This document shows, one piece after another, positions 9,459 through 22,497 of a stretch of 64,000 bases of DNA. The notes under the pieces are model-generated. The model worked only from the letters and a program-made list of their open reading frames with translations. It made no database searches and had not been told where the DNA came from. The translations under genes were made by a program, and so were the position numbers. Position 1 is the first letter of the stretch. The number at the start of each line of letters is the position of its first letter. Origin of the DNA: Desulfobacterales bacterium RIFOXYA12_FULL_46_15 (GTDB taxonomy: Bacteria > Desulfobacterota > Desulfobacteria > Desulfobacterales > Desulfobacteraceae). Where the stretch lies: assembly GCA_001799395.1 (NCBI GenBank), contig MGTJ01000096.1, positions 67,246 to 131,245 of the forward strand, read 5' to 3'.

Positions 9459-10310
9459 TTAATACATTTTTCTTCTGGCAGCGAGGTTTTTAACCCGTTC
9501 ATAATCAGGGCTTTTCTTGAACAAAACCCCGAGGTAAGGAAGCTGGGTTGTGATCAGATCCTTTGCTCTGAAGTCAGGGTCAGCGTTCAATGCCCTAATC
9601 CAGTTGATCAATTCCCGCGTGGCCGGTTTTTTCTCAATGGAGTCGATTTCCCGCATGACATAAAAGGCGTCAATTGCATTTTCAGCCAGTTTGGTATCGA
9701 TTCCTTCAAAATGAACATTAATAATCTTTCTCATCATTTTCGGGTCAGGAAAGGCTATGTGATGGAAATTGCACCGGCCCAGGAAGGGATCGGAAAGATC
9801 TTTTTTCGCATTGGATGTGATGATGATCACTGGTCTGTGTCTGGCTTTGATGGTCCTGTCTGTTTCAATGATATCAAACTGCATCTGATCCAGCACATCC
9901 AGCATATCATCCTGGAAATCCGTGTCAGCTTTATCGATTTCATCAATGAGCAGCACCGTTCTTCTATCTGCACAGAAGGCCTGGCCGATCTTACCCATTT
10001 TGATGTATTCATCAATATTGCTGACATCCCTTTTGGAATCCCCGAACCTTGAGTCATTCAGGCGGGTAAGGGTATCATACTGATACAAGGCTTCTATCAG
10101 CTTCATACTGGATTTTACATTTAAAATAATCAGCGGCATTGCAAGGCTTTCTGCAATGGCATGGGCCAGCATGGTTTTCCCGGTTCCGGGTTCCCCTTTA
10201 AGGAGCAGGGGCATTTCCAGCTTGATGGATATATTTACAATTGATGCCAGTTCCTGATCCAGAACATATTTTCCGGCGCCATGAAATTCATTTTTCGATT
10301 CCTGCTGCAT
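9459..10310 (-). CDS. MoxR-family AAA+ ATPase
   Basis: LKGEPGTGKTMLAHAIAE (Walker A), VLLIDEIDKAD (Walker B), sensor region. Confidence 0.93.
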   Translation of the reverse strand: MQQESKNEFHGAGKYVLDQELASIVNISIKLEMPLLLKGEPGTGKTMLAHAIAESLAMPLIILNVKSSMKLIEALYQYDTLTRLNDSRFGDSKRDVSNIDEYIKMGKIGQAFCADRRTVLLIDEIDKADTDFQDDMLDVLDQMQFDIIETDRTIKARHRPVIIITSNAKKDLSDPFLGRCNFHHIAFPDPKMMRKIINVHFEGIDTKLAENAIDAFYVMREIDSIEKKPATRELINWIRALNADPDFRAKDLITTQLPYLGVLFKKSPDYERVKNLAARRKMY

Positions 10311-10538
10311 ATACGTATGTCTCCACTGTGGTTATGATTTGATTTTCAGATGTACATAATAATCACAAAATAGCTTTTGACAAGTTTTTTATTGCCCTGC
10401 AAACATTAAAGCCCTTAAGGTTACAAAAATGTAACTCAACTGTTTTTTAAAGGATTTCTAAAAGATTGACACTTTAAAGACTTAGTGTTAATAGTTCTTA
10501 CCAGTCAACAATAAAATGATTCAAAGAGGAGTCGTGCT

Positions 10539-10730
10539 ATGATTGGTGGAGTCGGAATGCCGGAATTAATCATTATTCTTGTCATTATCCTTATTATATT
10601 CGGTGCCGGAAAACTTCCTGAAATAGGTGCCGGTTTGGGTAAAGGTATTAAAAATTTCAAAAAGGCAACCAAAGAAGCAACCATAGAAGACAAAGACGAA
10701 GAAGAGCCTGAAAAAATAGAAAAAAAATAA
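10539..10730 (+). CDS. tatA: Twin-arginine translocase subunit TatA/TatE
   Basis: [36 protein letters not shown]; upstream AGAGGAG RBS. Confidence 0.92.
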   Translation: MIGGVGMPELIIILVIILIIFGAGKLPEIGAGLGKGIKNFKKATKEATIEDKDEEEPEKIEKK

Positions 10731-10758
10731 CCTCCAGCCATTTTCACTGTTCTACAAC

Positions 10759-10789
10759 GCAGTCACTCTCTAAACAAAAGAGCGACTGC
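10759..10789 (+). terminator. Putative hairpin terminator downstream of tatA
   Basis: GCAGTCaCTCT-loop-AGAGcGACTGC, 11-bp stem with one mismatch, AT-rich downstream. Confidence 0.5.
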
Positions 10790-10975
10790 ATAGTTTCCCG
10801 TTTATTTTTAAATTTTTCCGCACAAAAACATCAATTCTTCGCATAAAGAACAAAAATACAAATTTGAAGTTTTAATTTGAGCTTTTAATACTTTTTTGTT
10901 ATTTTATTGGTTATGATATTAATTTTAGACCATGACTTTAGATGGAAACTTGATGTATTTACAGCATTGTCCGAT

Positions 10976-10992
10976 TTGGCACATCAATTGCT
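10976..10992 (+). promoter_or_regulatory. Sigma-54 (RpoN) promoter upstream of glnD-glnB-glnA
   Basis: TTGGCACATCAATTGCT: GG (10978-79) N10 GC (10990-91), close to TGGCAC-N5-TTGC consensus; 33 bp before glnD start. Confidence 0.75.
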
Positions 10993-11024
10993 TGTATAAA
11001 TTCAAAATAGAAATGTGACCAATT

Positions 11025-13983
<2,959 letters not shown>

Positions 13984-14014
13984 TATATAACCAATAAATT
14001 AATTTAAGAAAGGA

Positions 14015-15433
14015 ATGAGAATGACACCTAAAGATGTAATTGCAATGGCAAAAGAAAATGATGTAAAAATTGTGGATATCCGGTTTATGGATTTTATCGG
14101 CACCTGGCAACATTTTTCAGTTCCCATCAGCGAACTTACAGAATCAGCATTTGAGGAAGGCTTTGGTCTGGACGGATCAAGCATGAGGGCATGGCAGGTC
14201 ATCAACAACTCCGACATGATTGTTATCCCTGAACCCGGAACAGCCAAAATTGATCCATTTTTCAAGGTTCCGACCCTTGCTGTAATCGGTAACATCTATG
14301 ACCCCATCACCCAGGAAGCTTACAGCCGAGACCCAAGAGGCATTGCAAAAAAAGTTGAACAATATATCAAAAGCACAGGAATAGCAGATACCATTTATGT
14401 CGGCCCGGAGCCTGAATTTTTTATCTTCAGCAGCATCCGGTATTCATCAGAACCCCATGCCTCTTTTTTCGAAATTGATTCCTGTGAAGCCCATTGGAAC
14501 AGCGGATCGGATGAAATGCCCAACCTTGGTTATAAAATCCGTCCCAAACAGGGATATTATCCGCTTCCGCCCAATGATCAATACCAGGATATCCGGACGG
14601 AAATGATGCTGACCCTGGAAAATCTAGGCATTGCCATGGAATGCCAGCACCATGAAGTTGCGGCTGCCGGTCAGTGTGAAATCGATCTCAAATTTGATTC
14701 TCTCTTAAATATGAGTGATAAACTGGCATGGTTCAAATATGTCCTGAAAAACGTTGCCGTTAAGAACGGTCACACCGTTACCTTCATGCCCAAACCCCTG
14801 TTTGGGGACAATGGTACCGGCATGCACACCCATATGAGTTTCTGGAAAGGCGGGAACCCCTTATTTGCCGGCAACAAATATGCCGGACTGTCTGATGAAG
14901 CCCTTTATGCCATCGGCGGGATCATGAAGCATTGCAAAGCACTCTGCGCCATCACAAACCCAACCACCAACTCTTATAAGAGACTAGTCCCGGGTTTTGA
15001 AGCTCCCATCAACCTTGCCTATTCCAGCAGAAACAGAAGCGCTGCCATCCGTATCCCCATGTATTCAGGATCACCCAAGGCCAAACGAATCGAATTCAGG
15101 ACCCCCGATCCCTCATGCAACGGATACATGGCTTTTGCAGCCATCGCCATGGCCATGATAGACGGAATTCAGAATAAAATTGATCCGGGTGACCCCATGG
15201 ATAAAAACATTTATGATCTTCCGCCGGAAGAACTTGCAGAAATGAAATCCGCACCAGGCACCCTGGAAGAGGCTTTGAACGCCCTTAAAGAAGACCATGA
15301 ATTCCTGCTGAAAGGCGATGTTTTCACAAAAGATGTCATTGAATACTGGATTGACTACAAGATGACAAACGAAGTAAAACAAATCATCAGTCGTCCTCAC
15401 CCCCATGAATTTTATCTTTACTTTGATATTTAA
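14015..15433 (+). CDS. glnA: Type I glutamine synthetase
   Basis: GFGLDGSSMRAW, GPEPEFFIF, NGTGMHTHMSFWK, NRSAAIRIP, adenylylation-site-like NIYDLPPEE. Confidence 0.97.
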   Translation: MRMTPKDVIAMAKENDVKIVDIRFMDFIGTWQHFSVPISELTESAFEEGFGLDGSSMRAWQVINNSDMIVIPEPGTAKIDPFFKVPTLAVIGNIYDPITQEAYSRDPRGIAKKVEQYIKSTGIADTIYVGPEPEFFIFSSIRYSSEPHASFFEIDSCEAHWNSGSDEMPNLGYKIRPKQGYYPLPPNDQYQDIRTEMMLTLENLGIAMECQHHEVAAAGQCEIDLKFDSLLNMSDKLAWFKYVLKNVAVKNGHTVTFMPKPLFGDNGTGMHTHMSFWKGGNPLFAGNKYAGLSDEALYAIGGIMKHCKALCAITNPTTNSYKRLVPGFEAPINLAYSSRNRSAAIRIPMYSGSPKAKRIEFRTPDPSCNGYMAFAAIAMAMIDGIQNKIDPGDPMDKNIYDLPPEELAEMKSAPGTLEEALNALKEDHEFLLKGDVFTKDVIEYWIDYKMTNEVKQIISRPHPHEFYLYFDI

Positions 15434-15466
15434 CCTGAACTGAAATTTATTTCTTCATAAAAACCC

Positions 15467-15497
15467 AGCCACCCGGCCCTGATACGATCGGGTGGCT
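15467..15497. terminator. Hairpin terminator after glnA
   Basis: AGCCACCCG-loop-CGGGTGGCT, 9-bp perfect stem. Confidence 0.7.
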
Positions 15498-15600
15498 TCA
15501 TTTCAAGGAAAACGCTTCTGCCTCTCCTTTTTTTAATGCATTCCAAAAAAAAATAAGATATAAGAAAAAAACATTACTAATAAGGGAGCAGGCATTAACA

Positions 15601-16488
15601 ATGAAAATAAACATTCCGCCCATCCGATCAATGCTGATTCTTTCCCTGCTCATCTTTCTTAACTGCTTCACTCTCCCTGCCTCCTTGTTCTGTGAGGAAA
15701 CCATCAAAGGCAATGAATTTGAAAAATTGATTCAAAAGCTGGTTGATGATGGCTTTGACAAAGGAAAAATCGAGAAGATCTTCTCCAACAAAGAGGTTGC
15801 TTTTACACCTGAAGCGGTTTCCCTTTTTTTTATCCACAGCGAATCAAGCCTTGACTATGACCAGTTTACCACACCCAAAACCATTGAAAGCGCATTGAAA
15901 TACCTGAACGACAATAAAGAAATTCTCGAAAAGGCCGAAGGAACCTTTGGTGTTGATAAAACCGTTATCACGGCCATCCTGCTGGTTGAAACCCGTCTGG
16001 GATCCTATCTTGGGACAAAAACCGTTATCAATACACTTTCCACCATGGCGGCATTGTCTGATGAAACATTGCGGGAAAGAATCTGGAATGCCATTCCTGA
16101 TGATAAAAAGCCGGCAAAGGAAGCGTTTATCAAGAAAGCCGGGGACAAAACCAACTGGGGGTACAACGAACTGAAAGCCCTCCTCCAATATACTGAAAAA
16201 GAAGGGGTTGCTCCGGAGAGCATTAAAGGGTCCTATGCCGGAGCCCTGGGTGTGTCCCAGTTCATGCCCTCCAATGCCCTCAAGCTTGCAAAAGACGGCA
16301 ATAATGATGGCAGAATTGATCTTTACAACCATTCGGATGCTATTTTCAGTGTTGCCAATTACCTGAAACACCATGGCTGGCAACCAGGGATCACAAGACA
16401 GAGGCAACACGAAATCCTGTTTCTTTACAACCACAGCAATTACTATGTCGACACACTTCTGAAGATCTCGGATAAACTCAAAGGATAG
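15601..16488 (+). CDS. Lytic murein transglycosylase (MltB-like)
   Basis: ILLVETRLGSYLGTKTVINTLSTMA, GSYAGALGVSQFMPSNALKLAKDGNNDGRIDLYNHSDAIFSVANYLKHHGW. Confidence 0.92.
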   Translation: MKINIPPIRSMLILSLLIFLNCFTLPASLFCEETIKGNEFEKLIQKLVDDGFDKGKIEKIFSNKEVAFTPEAVSLFFIHSESSLDYDQFTTPKTIESALKYLNDNKEILEKAEGTFGVDKTVITAILLVETRLGSYLGTKTVINTLSTMAALSDETLRERIWNAIPDDKKPAKEAFIKKAGDKTNWGYNELKALLQYTEKEGVAPESIKGSYAGALGVSQFMPSNALKLAKDGNNDGRIDLYNHSDAIFSVANYLKHHGWQPGITRQRQHEILFLYNHSNYYVDTLLKISDKLKG

Positions 16489-16499
16489 ACTGTTTAATT

Positions 16500-16703
16500 A
16501 TGGATCAGACCGTCTTAATTGTTCTTCTTATTTTTTCCATATCCTTTCTTTTGACAATGCTGGCTTTAAAGGACATCATCCTCAAGGATTTCGGATCCAC
16601 CAGAGCCAAACTCATCTGGCATTTCATTGCCATCGTTCCCTTGATAGGCTGGCTTGTCTACCTTGTCTTCGGATTTAAAAAGGGGCGGCGAAAGCCCATC
16701 TGA
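16500..16703 (+). CDS. Small membrane protein, PLDc_N-like
   Basis: Two hydrophobic segments; WHFIAIVPLIGWLVYLVFGFKKGRR. Confidence 0.65.
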   Translation: MDQTVLIVLLIFSISFLLTMLALKDIILKDFGSTRAKLIWHFIAIVPLIGWLVYLVFGFKKGRRKPI

Positions 16704-16760
16704 TCCGGCAATTTCATTTGACAAGAGCCTGGCTTTAATATAAGTATAGATACCTTTTAA

Positions 16761-16835
16761 GGTCCCATCGTCTAGCGGTCAGGACGCTGGCCTCTCACGC
16801 CGGAAACCCGGGTTCGATTCCCGGTGGGATCACCA
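16761..16835 (+). tRNA. tRNA-Glu (anticodon CTC), encoded CCA
   Basis: Cloverleaf: GGTCCCA/TGGGATC acceptor, CTGGC-CTCTCAC-GCCGG anticodon arm, GGTTCGATTCC T-arm, CCA end. Confidence 0.93.
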
Positions 16836-16838
16836 CAT

Positions 16839-16856
16839 AGCCTTATCAAGGCTTTT
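16839..16856 (+). terminator. Short hairpin terminator after tRNA-Glu
   Basis: AGCCTT-atc-AAGGCT followed by TTTT. Confidence 0.6.
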
Positions 16857-17013
16857 AACATTTCATTGAGAGCCTCTTTTATTGGTAATTTTTCAAGCTC
16901 CCCACACCATTCAGGGCATCATTATTTACAAATATGGGTCATGTAAAAATTAAGCACAGTGGATTTTGGATACTCTTGCCCTGTGGCCTTAAATAACATA
17001 TACATGAATTGCT

Positions 17014-18420
17014 ATGGAAAAAATATTAAAAGATGAACGAAACATTGATAAAAGGCCCATCCTGATTGTTGACGATGAACCTGAAATCCTTGTGGCTGTG
17101 GACACGAGTCTGAGGATGGCAGGTCTCTCGAATATTCTCACCCTCAGTGATGCCAGGGAAGTGATCCGGATGATGGAGCATCAGATTCCAAGACTTGTTC
17201 TTCTGGATCTGAACATGCCTCATATCAACGGCACCCGCCTGCTCCAGATTATCCGTAAAACATGGCCCAGGATTCCCGTGATTATTCTCACCGGCGCCAT
17301 TGACGTGGAGACAGCGGTGCATTGCATGAAAATCGGGGCACTGGACTATGTGGTCAAGCCTGTGGAAGAAGCGCGGCTCCTGGCAGCCGTCAGCCAGGCC
17401 CTGGACGGTGAAATTCTTTTCGGAGACGATAAAAAAGGTATCCCCGGGGAGGGGAGCCCCCGGGTTAAACATCCTGAGGCCTTCAGCCATATCATTACCC
17501 GGGACAGGAAAATGCATTCCCTTTTCCAGTATGTGGAGTCCATTGCCCCTTCGTCCCAGCCGGTCCTGGTTTATGGGGAAACCGGGGTGGGGAAGGAACT
17601 TTTCGGCCGGTCCATCCATACCTTGAGCCGGCGCAAAGGCAATCTGATCGTGGTTAATGTGGCAGGCCTGGATGATAATGTCTTTTCCGATACCCTTTTC
17701 GGTCATGTGCTTGGTGCATTTACCGGAGCTGAAAAAGCAAGGGCCGGGCTCATTGAACAGGCTGCCGCCGGAACCCTGTTCCTGGATGAAATCGGAGACC
17801 TGGCCTTAACCTCCCAGGTAAAGCTTCTCAGGCTGATCCAGGAAGGAGAATACCTGCCCCTGGGATCGGATCGTACCCGTAAATCCGATGCCCGGATACT
17901 GGCCTCCACCAACCTGGATCTGTGGAATCTTGAGAAAAAAGGGGGCTTTCGAAAGGACCTGATCTACCGCCTGTCTACCCATACCCTGACCCTGCCGCCC
18001 CTGCGGGACCGGATATCAGACCTGCCCCTGCTTCTGGACCGGTTTGCCTGCCAGGCCGCTCTTGAATTGGACAAACCCATCCCGGATATTCCCAAATCCC
18101 TGATTGAGCAGATGCAGGCCTATCCCTTCAAAGGGAACATCCGGGAACTGAAATCCATGGTTCATGATGCAGTCTCACGTTATAAAAAAGGACCGTTTAC
18201 CGCAGATCTGTTCAAAGGATTGATTCCGGATGCGGGCTTGACATCCAAAGACCATGGCAGTTCAACAGATCTGCCCACCCTGAAGGATGCATCCAGGGAA
18301 TTGGTGGAAAAAGCGCTTAAAAAAACCATGGGTAATCAGTCGGCTGCGGCCCGGATTCTGGGGATCTCCCAGCAGGCCCTTAGCAAACGGATTCAAAAAT
18401 TGAAAGCAGGAGAAGAATAA
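17014..18420 (+). CDS. Sigma-54-dependent response regulator, NtrC family
   Basis: REC (ILIVDDEPE, LLDLNMP), AAA+ GETGVGKELFGRSIH, GAFTGAEKA, C-terminal Fis-type HTH NQSAAARILGISQQALSKRI. Confidence 0.94.
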   Translation: MEKILKDERNIDKRPILIVDDEPEILVAVDTSLRMAGLSNILTLSDAREVIRMMEHQIPRLVLLDLNMPHINGTRLLQIIRKTWPRIPVIILTGAIDVETAVHCMKIGALDYVVKPVEEARLLAAVSQALDGEILFGDDKKGIPGEGSPRVKHPEAFSHIITRDRKMHSLFQYVESIAPSSQPVLVYGETGVGKELFGRSIHTLSRRKGNLIVVNVAGLDDNVFSDTLFGHVLGAFTGAEKARAGLIEQAAAGTLFLDEIGDLALTSQVKLLRLIQEGEYLPLGSDRTRKSDARILASTNLDLWNLEKKGGFRKDLIYRLSTHTLTLPPLRDRISDLPLLLDRFACQAALELDKPIPDIPKSLIEQMQAYPFKGNIRELKSMVHDAVSRYKKGPFTADLFKGLIPDAGLTSKDHGSSTDLPTLKDASRELVEKALKKTMGNQSAAARILGISQQALSKRIQKLKAGEE

Positions 18421-18433
18421 GCCTTGATACGGA

Positions 18434-19810
18434 TTAATCCACTTTTCCCGTGATCAGATCAATGGTCAGATTGTTGTCATTTGGCGGAAGATCCGTCCAC
18501 CAGCCATTGATCAGATCCTTCTGCATCCAGGCAATGAATGTGAGCCAAAGCCCGAATCCTTCTTTGTTGATGGTCATCTCAGGTTTTTTTTCATCTCCGG
18601 AAAGATGGGCACAATAGGCCTTTGACACCTGGCCGCTGATCAAAGGCTGCTGTTTTTTAGAGACTCTATATCCATCAAGCGCGGCATTGGCCATGGTAAT
18701 GGTTCCGTTAAAGACATAATCGTAGGCATAACCGCTGAATTTATCTTTCATGGAAGGAATGGAATCAATAAAAATGCTTTTAATGACAGCACTACGGCCG
18801 TTTTTGATCTCTACGATCCGGTAGGGACAAGGGGCTGTGACAAGGGAACCGGTTTCAATGTCAAAGATAAAATTCCCTGAATCTTTAAACTCTTTCTTTG
18901 TAATGTCCTGGGCATGGTAATGGCCGGTGAAAACCATGCGAACCCCATAGGCGGCCAGGAGTTCCGCAACGGTTTCATCGTTATCAACAATATATTTGCC
19001 ATAGAATTTTTTATTGGCAGGATAATGCTCCATGATCCCGTGATGCATAAAGACAATGACGGCTTTTTTTTCTTTTTTGGCCAGGATAAGCTGGGATTCA
19101 ATCCATGCAAGAGTGGAGGGAGAAAAAGATCCATCGGTGTGGGGATGGCTCAGGGGTTTGTTTTCCTTCCATTTGCAGGAATCAAGGCCCATGAGCCATA
19201 ACTCTTTTTCAGGCTCCAGGATATAGCTTAAAGACTCCTTATCCGTTGCAATGGCGTCTTTATAGCCGAATTCATGATACAGGACCCTGAAATCCATATC
19301 ATTAATACCAGGGACAGGCTTTGTTTCATCCCCCTCGTAGCGGGCGGCATCCCCGTTGTTGATGTCATGATTTCCCGGAACTGCATAGACTTTCAGCCTT
19401 GAGGATTCAAGTTTTTTCAGGGTCTTCACAACGCCTTCGTGATTGATTCTTTCACCATCCTTGGTCATGTCGCCGGGAATAAGAACAAAGCGTACATTTT
19501 CCCGTGAAATTTTTTCCATGGCCGCTGCAATGATTTCTTCACTCAGGGTCAGGAGTTTTCTGTCATCGTCCAGATATTTTTGAAAGGCGCTGCCGCTGAT
19601 GCCCAGCGTCTTATCATAAAAATGGAGATCTGATACAACGGCAAAGCGGGTATCCGGGTAAGCAGGGCTGGTTTTAAGAAGTGTCTGGATGTCTTTGTCT
19701 GTCTGATACATAAATTTCTGATGGGTGCCGCAGGAGGCAAGGGGTAAAAAAGATAAAAGAAAAAAACAGATAAGACAGGAAATTTTAGATTTTGTCTTAG
19801 ATTTTGTCAT
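18434..19810 (-). CDS. Metallophosphoesterase (calcineurin-like), lipoprotein-like N-terminus
   Basis: FAVVSDLHFYD, LIPGDMTKDGE, VPGNHDINN, FTGHYHAQD; LASCG lipobox-like. Confidence 0.92.
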   Translation of the reverse strand: MTKSKTKSKISCLICFFLLSFLPLASCGTHQKFMYQTDKDIQTLLKTSPAYPDTRFAVVSDLHFYDKTLGISGSAFQKYLDDDRKLLTLSEEIIAAAMEKISRENVRFVLIPGDMTKDGERINHEGVVKTLKKLESSRLKVYAVPGNHDINNGDAARYEGDETKPVPGINDMDFRVLYHEFGYKDAIATDKESLSYILEPEKELWLMGLDSCKWKENKPLSHPHTDGSFSPSTLAWIESQLILAKKEKKAVIVFMHHGIMEHYPANKKFYGKYIVDNDETVAELLAAYGVRMVFTGHYHAQDITKKEFKDSGNFIFDIETGSLVTAPCPYRIVEIKNGRSAVIKSIFIDSIPSMKDKFSGYAYDYVFNGTITMANAALDGYRVSKKQQPLISGQVSKAYCAHLSGDEKKPEMTINKEGFGLWLTFIAWMQKDLINGWWTDLPPNDNNLTIDLITGKVD

Positions 19811-19847
19811 GGGGGGGTATTCTCCGGGAAAATTGAAACCAAAAAGG

Positions 19848-19910
19848 CCCTGTCCCGGCTTTTATCTTTTGGCTGCAATGAATGCTTGAAGAATAAAAAC
19901 CAGGACAGGG
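19848..19910 (-). terminator. Terminator downstream of the zinc-ribbon gene
   Basis: CCCTGTCC…GGACAGGG inverted repeat, followed on the minus strand by CCTTTTT. Confidence 0.55.
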
Positions 19911-19929
19911 TGGTTTGCTGATTGTGTGT

Positions 19930-20115
19930 TTAATTGCCGGCCTCACAAGAGCAGGATGTGAAATCTATTTCCTCGCCGCATTTGCTGCATTTGTGGGTTT
20001 TTTCGAATTCATCTGAAAAGATTTCCTTTTCTGCCTTGCATTTCGGGCATTTGCAGGTAAAGGATTTTAAAGTTTTAAACTGCTGAAAACCTGGGCAATG
20101 TTGCGGTGTTGTCAT
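19930..20115 (-). CDS. Small zinc-ribbon protein
   Basis: CKCPKCKAEKEIF…HKCSKCGEEIDFTSCSC; start placed at ATG 20115 behind GGAGG RBS. Confidence 0.75.
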   Translation of the reverse strand: MTTPQHCPGFQQFKTLKSFTCKCPKCKAEKEIFSDEFEKTHKCSKCGEEIDFTSCSCEAGN

Positions 20116-20227
20116 GATATCCTCCATTTTTTATGGTTGGTGTTGAAAACCAGGGATGACCAAAATTAAAGGTTAATTCATCCCCATTGTCAATGATAAA
20201 ACAAAAACAATATAAAACAAAAAAGGG

Positions 20228-21229
20228 TTAATTCAGATTTACCAGGGTTCTGCCTTTTAATTCCCCTTTCAATATCAGGTCTATTTTTTCATCCAAACCG
20301 TGAAGATCTGTTTCTTCATAAATGCTGTAAAGAAGGTCGAATTTCCACTCCTGTGAAAGTTTTTCCCAGATCATGGCCCGAAGGTCCATGGGACAATGCT
20401 GGGAATCGATCCCCAGGAGAGAAACCCCTCTCAGGATAAACGGATATACATTAAGGGGAAGATCAGGGGATGCCACATTACCGCAAGCGGTCACAATGCC
20501 ATCCTGCTTTAAGGATTTAACGGCGGTTGCAAGGATCTCTCCTCCCACGGTATCGATTACACCGGCAAAGCAGGGCTTTAAAACAAGGGGCGCGGTTTCG
20601 GCCAGAAATTCTTTTCTGGAAATGACGGCTCTGGCTCCCAGCCGGCCCAGAAAGCCGGTGTCAGGTTTCCCGGACAGGGCGACAACAGAATATCCGAGAC
20701 GGGAAAGGATAGCCACGGCCATGCTTCCCACCCCGCCGGTGGCACCGGTGACCAGGATATCCCCATGTCCGGGCCGGATGGTCCGGATCAGTTTAAAAAC
20801 TGACATGCCAGCCGTGAACCCGGCGGTTCCGAAAATCATGCTCTCCTTTTCGTCCAGCCCTTTGGGCATCTTTACCACCCAGCCGGCCGGGACCCGGATA
20901 TATTGACCAAACCCGCCTTTGGTATTCATCCCGAGATCATAGCTTGTCACAATCACCTTTTCTCCCTTTTTAACGGAGCTATCGCGGCTTTCTTCAACAA
21001 TTCCTGATGCATCGATCCCGGGCGTATGGGGATAAACCCTTGTGACTCCCCGATTTCCCGTGGCAGACAGGGCATCCTTGTAGTTCAGGGAAGAATACAG
21101 GACCCGGATGAGGACATCATTGTCCGGCAGATCCTGGACCAATGCTTCCCGGATCTGTCTTTTAAACACATTTTTTTTTGTTTCCTCAACTACCATTGTG
21201 GTATAGAAGGTCTTATCCATTTTTACCAT
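20228..21229 (-). CDS. YhdH/AcuI-family MDR oxidoreductase (acrylyl-CoA reductase-like)
   Basis: YSSLNYKDALSATGNRGVTRVYPHTPGIDASGIV; VTGATGGVGSMAVAIL. Confidence 0.9.
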   Translation of the reverse strand: MVKMDKTFYTTMVVEETKKNVFKRQIREALVQDLPDNDVLIRVLYSSLNYKDALSATGNRGVTRVYPHTPGIDASGIVEESRDSSVKKGEKVIVTSYDLGMNTKGGFGQYIRVPAGWVVKMPKGLDEKESMIFGTAGFTAGMSVFKLIRTIRPGHGDILVTGATGGVGSMAVAILSRLGYSVVALSGKPDTGFLGRLGARAVISRKEFLAETAPLVLKPCFAGVIDTVGGEILATAVKSLKQDGIVTACGNVASPDLPLNVYPFILRGVSLLGIDSQHCPMDLRAMIWEKLSQEWKFDLLYSIYEETDLHGLDEKIDLILKGELKGRTLVNLN

Positions 21230-21339
21230 CCTCTTGATAAGGGTTAACCTTAAGTTTATCCTTATTCTAAGTCTGAATGCACGGGAAAGCTATATAAAAT
21301 CTTTTTACTTTACTGGGCAAATCTGCTACATATGCCAAA

Positions 21340-22485
21340 ATGAAACTCGAACGATTCCAGACCGGCAGGGTGATGCTGGTTGCTTTTTCCCATTTTGTCC
21401 ATGATGTGTACACCAGTTTTCTTTCCCCTCTCCTGCCCCTGATCATTGAAAAGCTTTCCCTGTCCTTGAGCCAGGCCGGACTTATGTCTACAGTGATGCA
21501 GACCCCGGCCCTGCTAAATCCCGTCATCGGACTGTTTGCCGACAACCAGGGGCTGGCCCGGTGGCTGGTCATTCTGGCACCGACCCTGACGGCATTTTCC
21601 ATGAGTCTGATATTAAATGCCGGCTCCTATGCGCTTCTCCTGGTGCTTGTTTTTCTGGCCGGGATCAGTGTGGCCCTGTATCATGTACCCTCCCCTGTCC
21701 TTGTGGCCAAATATTCCGGGGACAAAAAAGGCCGGGGCATGAGTATTTATATGACCGGCGGGGAAGCGGCCAGGACCGTGGGCCCCATGTTTGCCGTGGC
21801 TGCCGTCTCTTTCCTGGGACAGGGCCGGTTTTATCTGGTCATGGGCCTTGCCGTCCTTATCTCTGTCCTGCTGTATTTCAGCCTTGAAAAAGAAGAAGAA
21901 AAAATCAGCATAAAACGAAAAGGTTCCATCAAATCCGCCTATGATGAAATTCAACATGTGCTGCTTCCCATAACCGGGGTCCTGGCAGCACGGTCTTTCA
22001 TGCATGCAACCATGGGCACCTTTCTTACGGTTTTTGTGGAAAAAGAAACAGGGAGTCTCTGGTATGCTGGTGCCGCCCTTGCCCTGTATGAAGCCTTTGG
22101 TGTGGCCGGCATCCTGTGTGCCGGGACCCTGAGCGACCGGGTTGGAAGACGGCGGGTCCTGTTCTGGGTATTGACGGTGGCCCCGGTGGCCATCCTCACC
22201 TTTGTATTTACCATCGGGTGGATAAAAATTGTCATGGTGGCGATTGCCGGTTTTACCGTTCTTTCCACCACACCTGTCATGCTGGCCCTGGTCCAGGAAA
22301 ATGCAAAAAAGAATCCTTCGGCCGCCAACGGCCTTTTCATGATGGCCTCATTTTTTGTCCGGTCCGTGGCCGTATTCCTGGCCGGAATGATCGGCGATAT
22401 TGCAGGGCTCGAAAACATGTTTATCATAAGTGCCCTCATTGGTTTTTTTGCCCTTCCGTTTCTCTTAAAACTGGATCATTCATAA
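21340..22485 (+). CDS. MFS transporter
   Basis: About 12 TM segments; FSHFVHDVYTSFLSPLLPLI, GTLSDRVGRRRVL. Confidence 0.9.
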   Translation: MKLERFQTGRVMLVAFSHFVHDVYTSFLSPLLPLIIEKLSLSLSQAGLMSTVMQTPALLNPVIGLFADNQGLARWLVILAPTLTAFSMSLILNAGSYALLLVLVFLAGISVALYHVPSPVLVAKYSGDKKGRGMSIYMTGGEAARTVGPMFAVAAVSFLGQGRFYLVMGLAVLISVLLYFSLEKEEEKISIKRKGSIKSAYDEIQHVLLPITGVLAARSFMHATMGTFLTVFVEKETGSLWYAGAALALYEAFGVAGILCAGTLSDRVGRRRVLFWVLTVAPVAILTFVFTIGWIKIVMVAIAGFTVLSTTPVMLALVQENAKKNPSAANGLFMMASFFVRSVAVFLAGMIGDIAGLENMFIISALIGFFALPFLLKLDHS

Positions 22486-22497
22486 AGGAACATAAAA

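Noticed and set aside
10466-10494. Sigma-70 promoter TTGACA-N17-TAATAG upstream of tatA
   Set aside because: -35 is perfect but the -10 matches poorly; not strong enough to list as a feature
16961-16990. Sigma-54-like TTTTGGATACTCTTGCCC upstream of the NtrC-type gene
   Set aside because: GG-to-GC spacing is 8 rather than 10 bp
16761-17013. tRNA-Glu as an integration site for a genomic island
   Set aside because: No integrase and no duplicated tRNA 3' end noticed nearby; followed by an ordinary regulator gene
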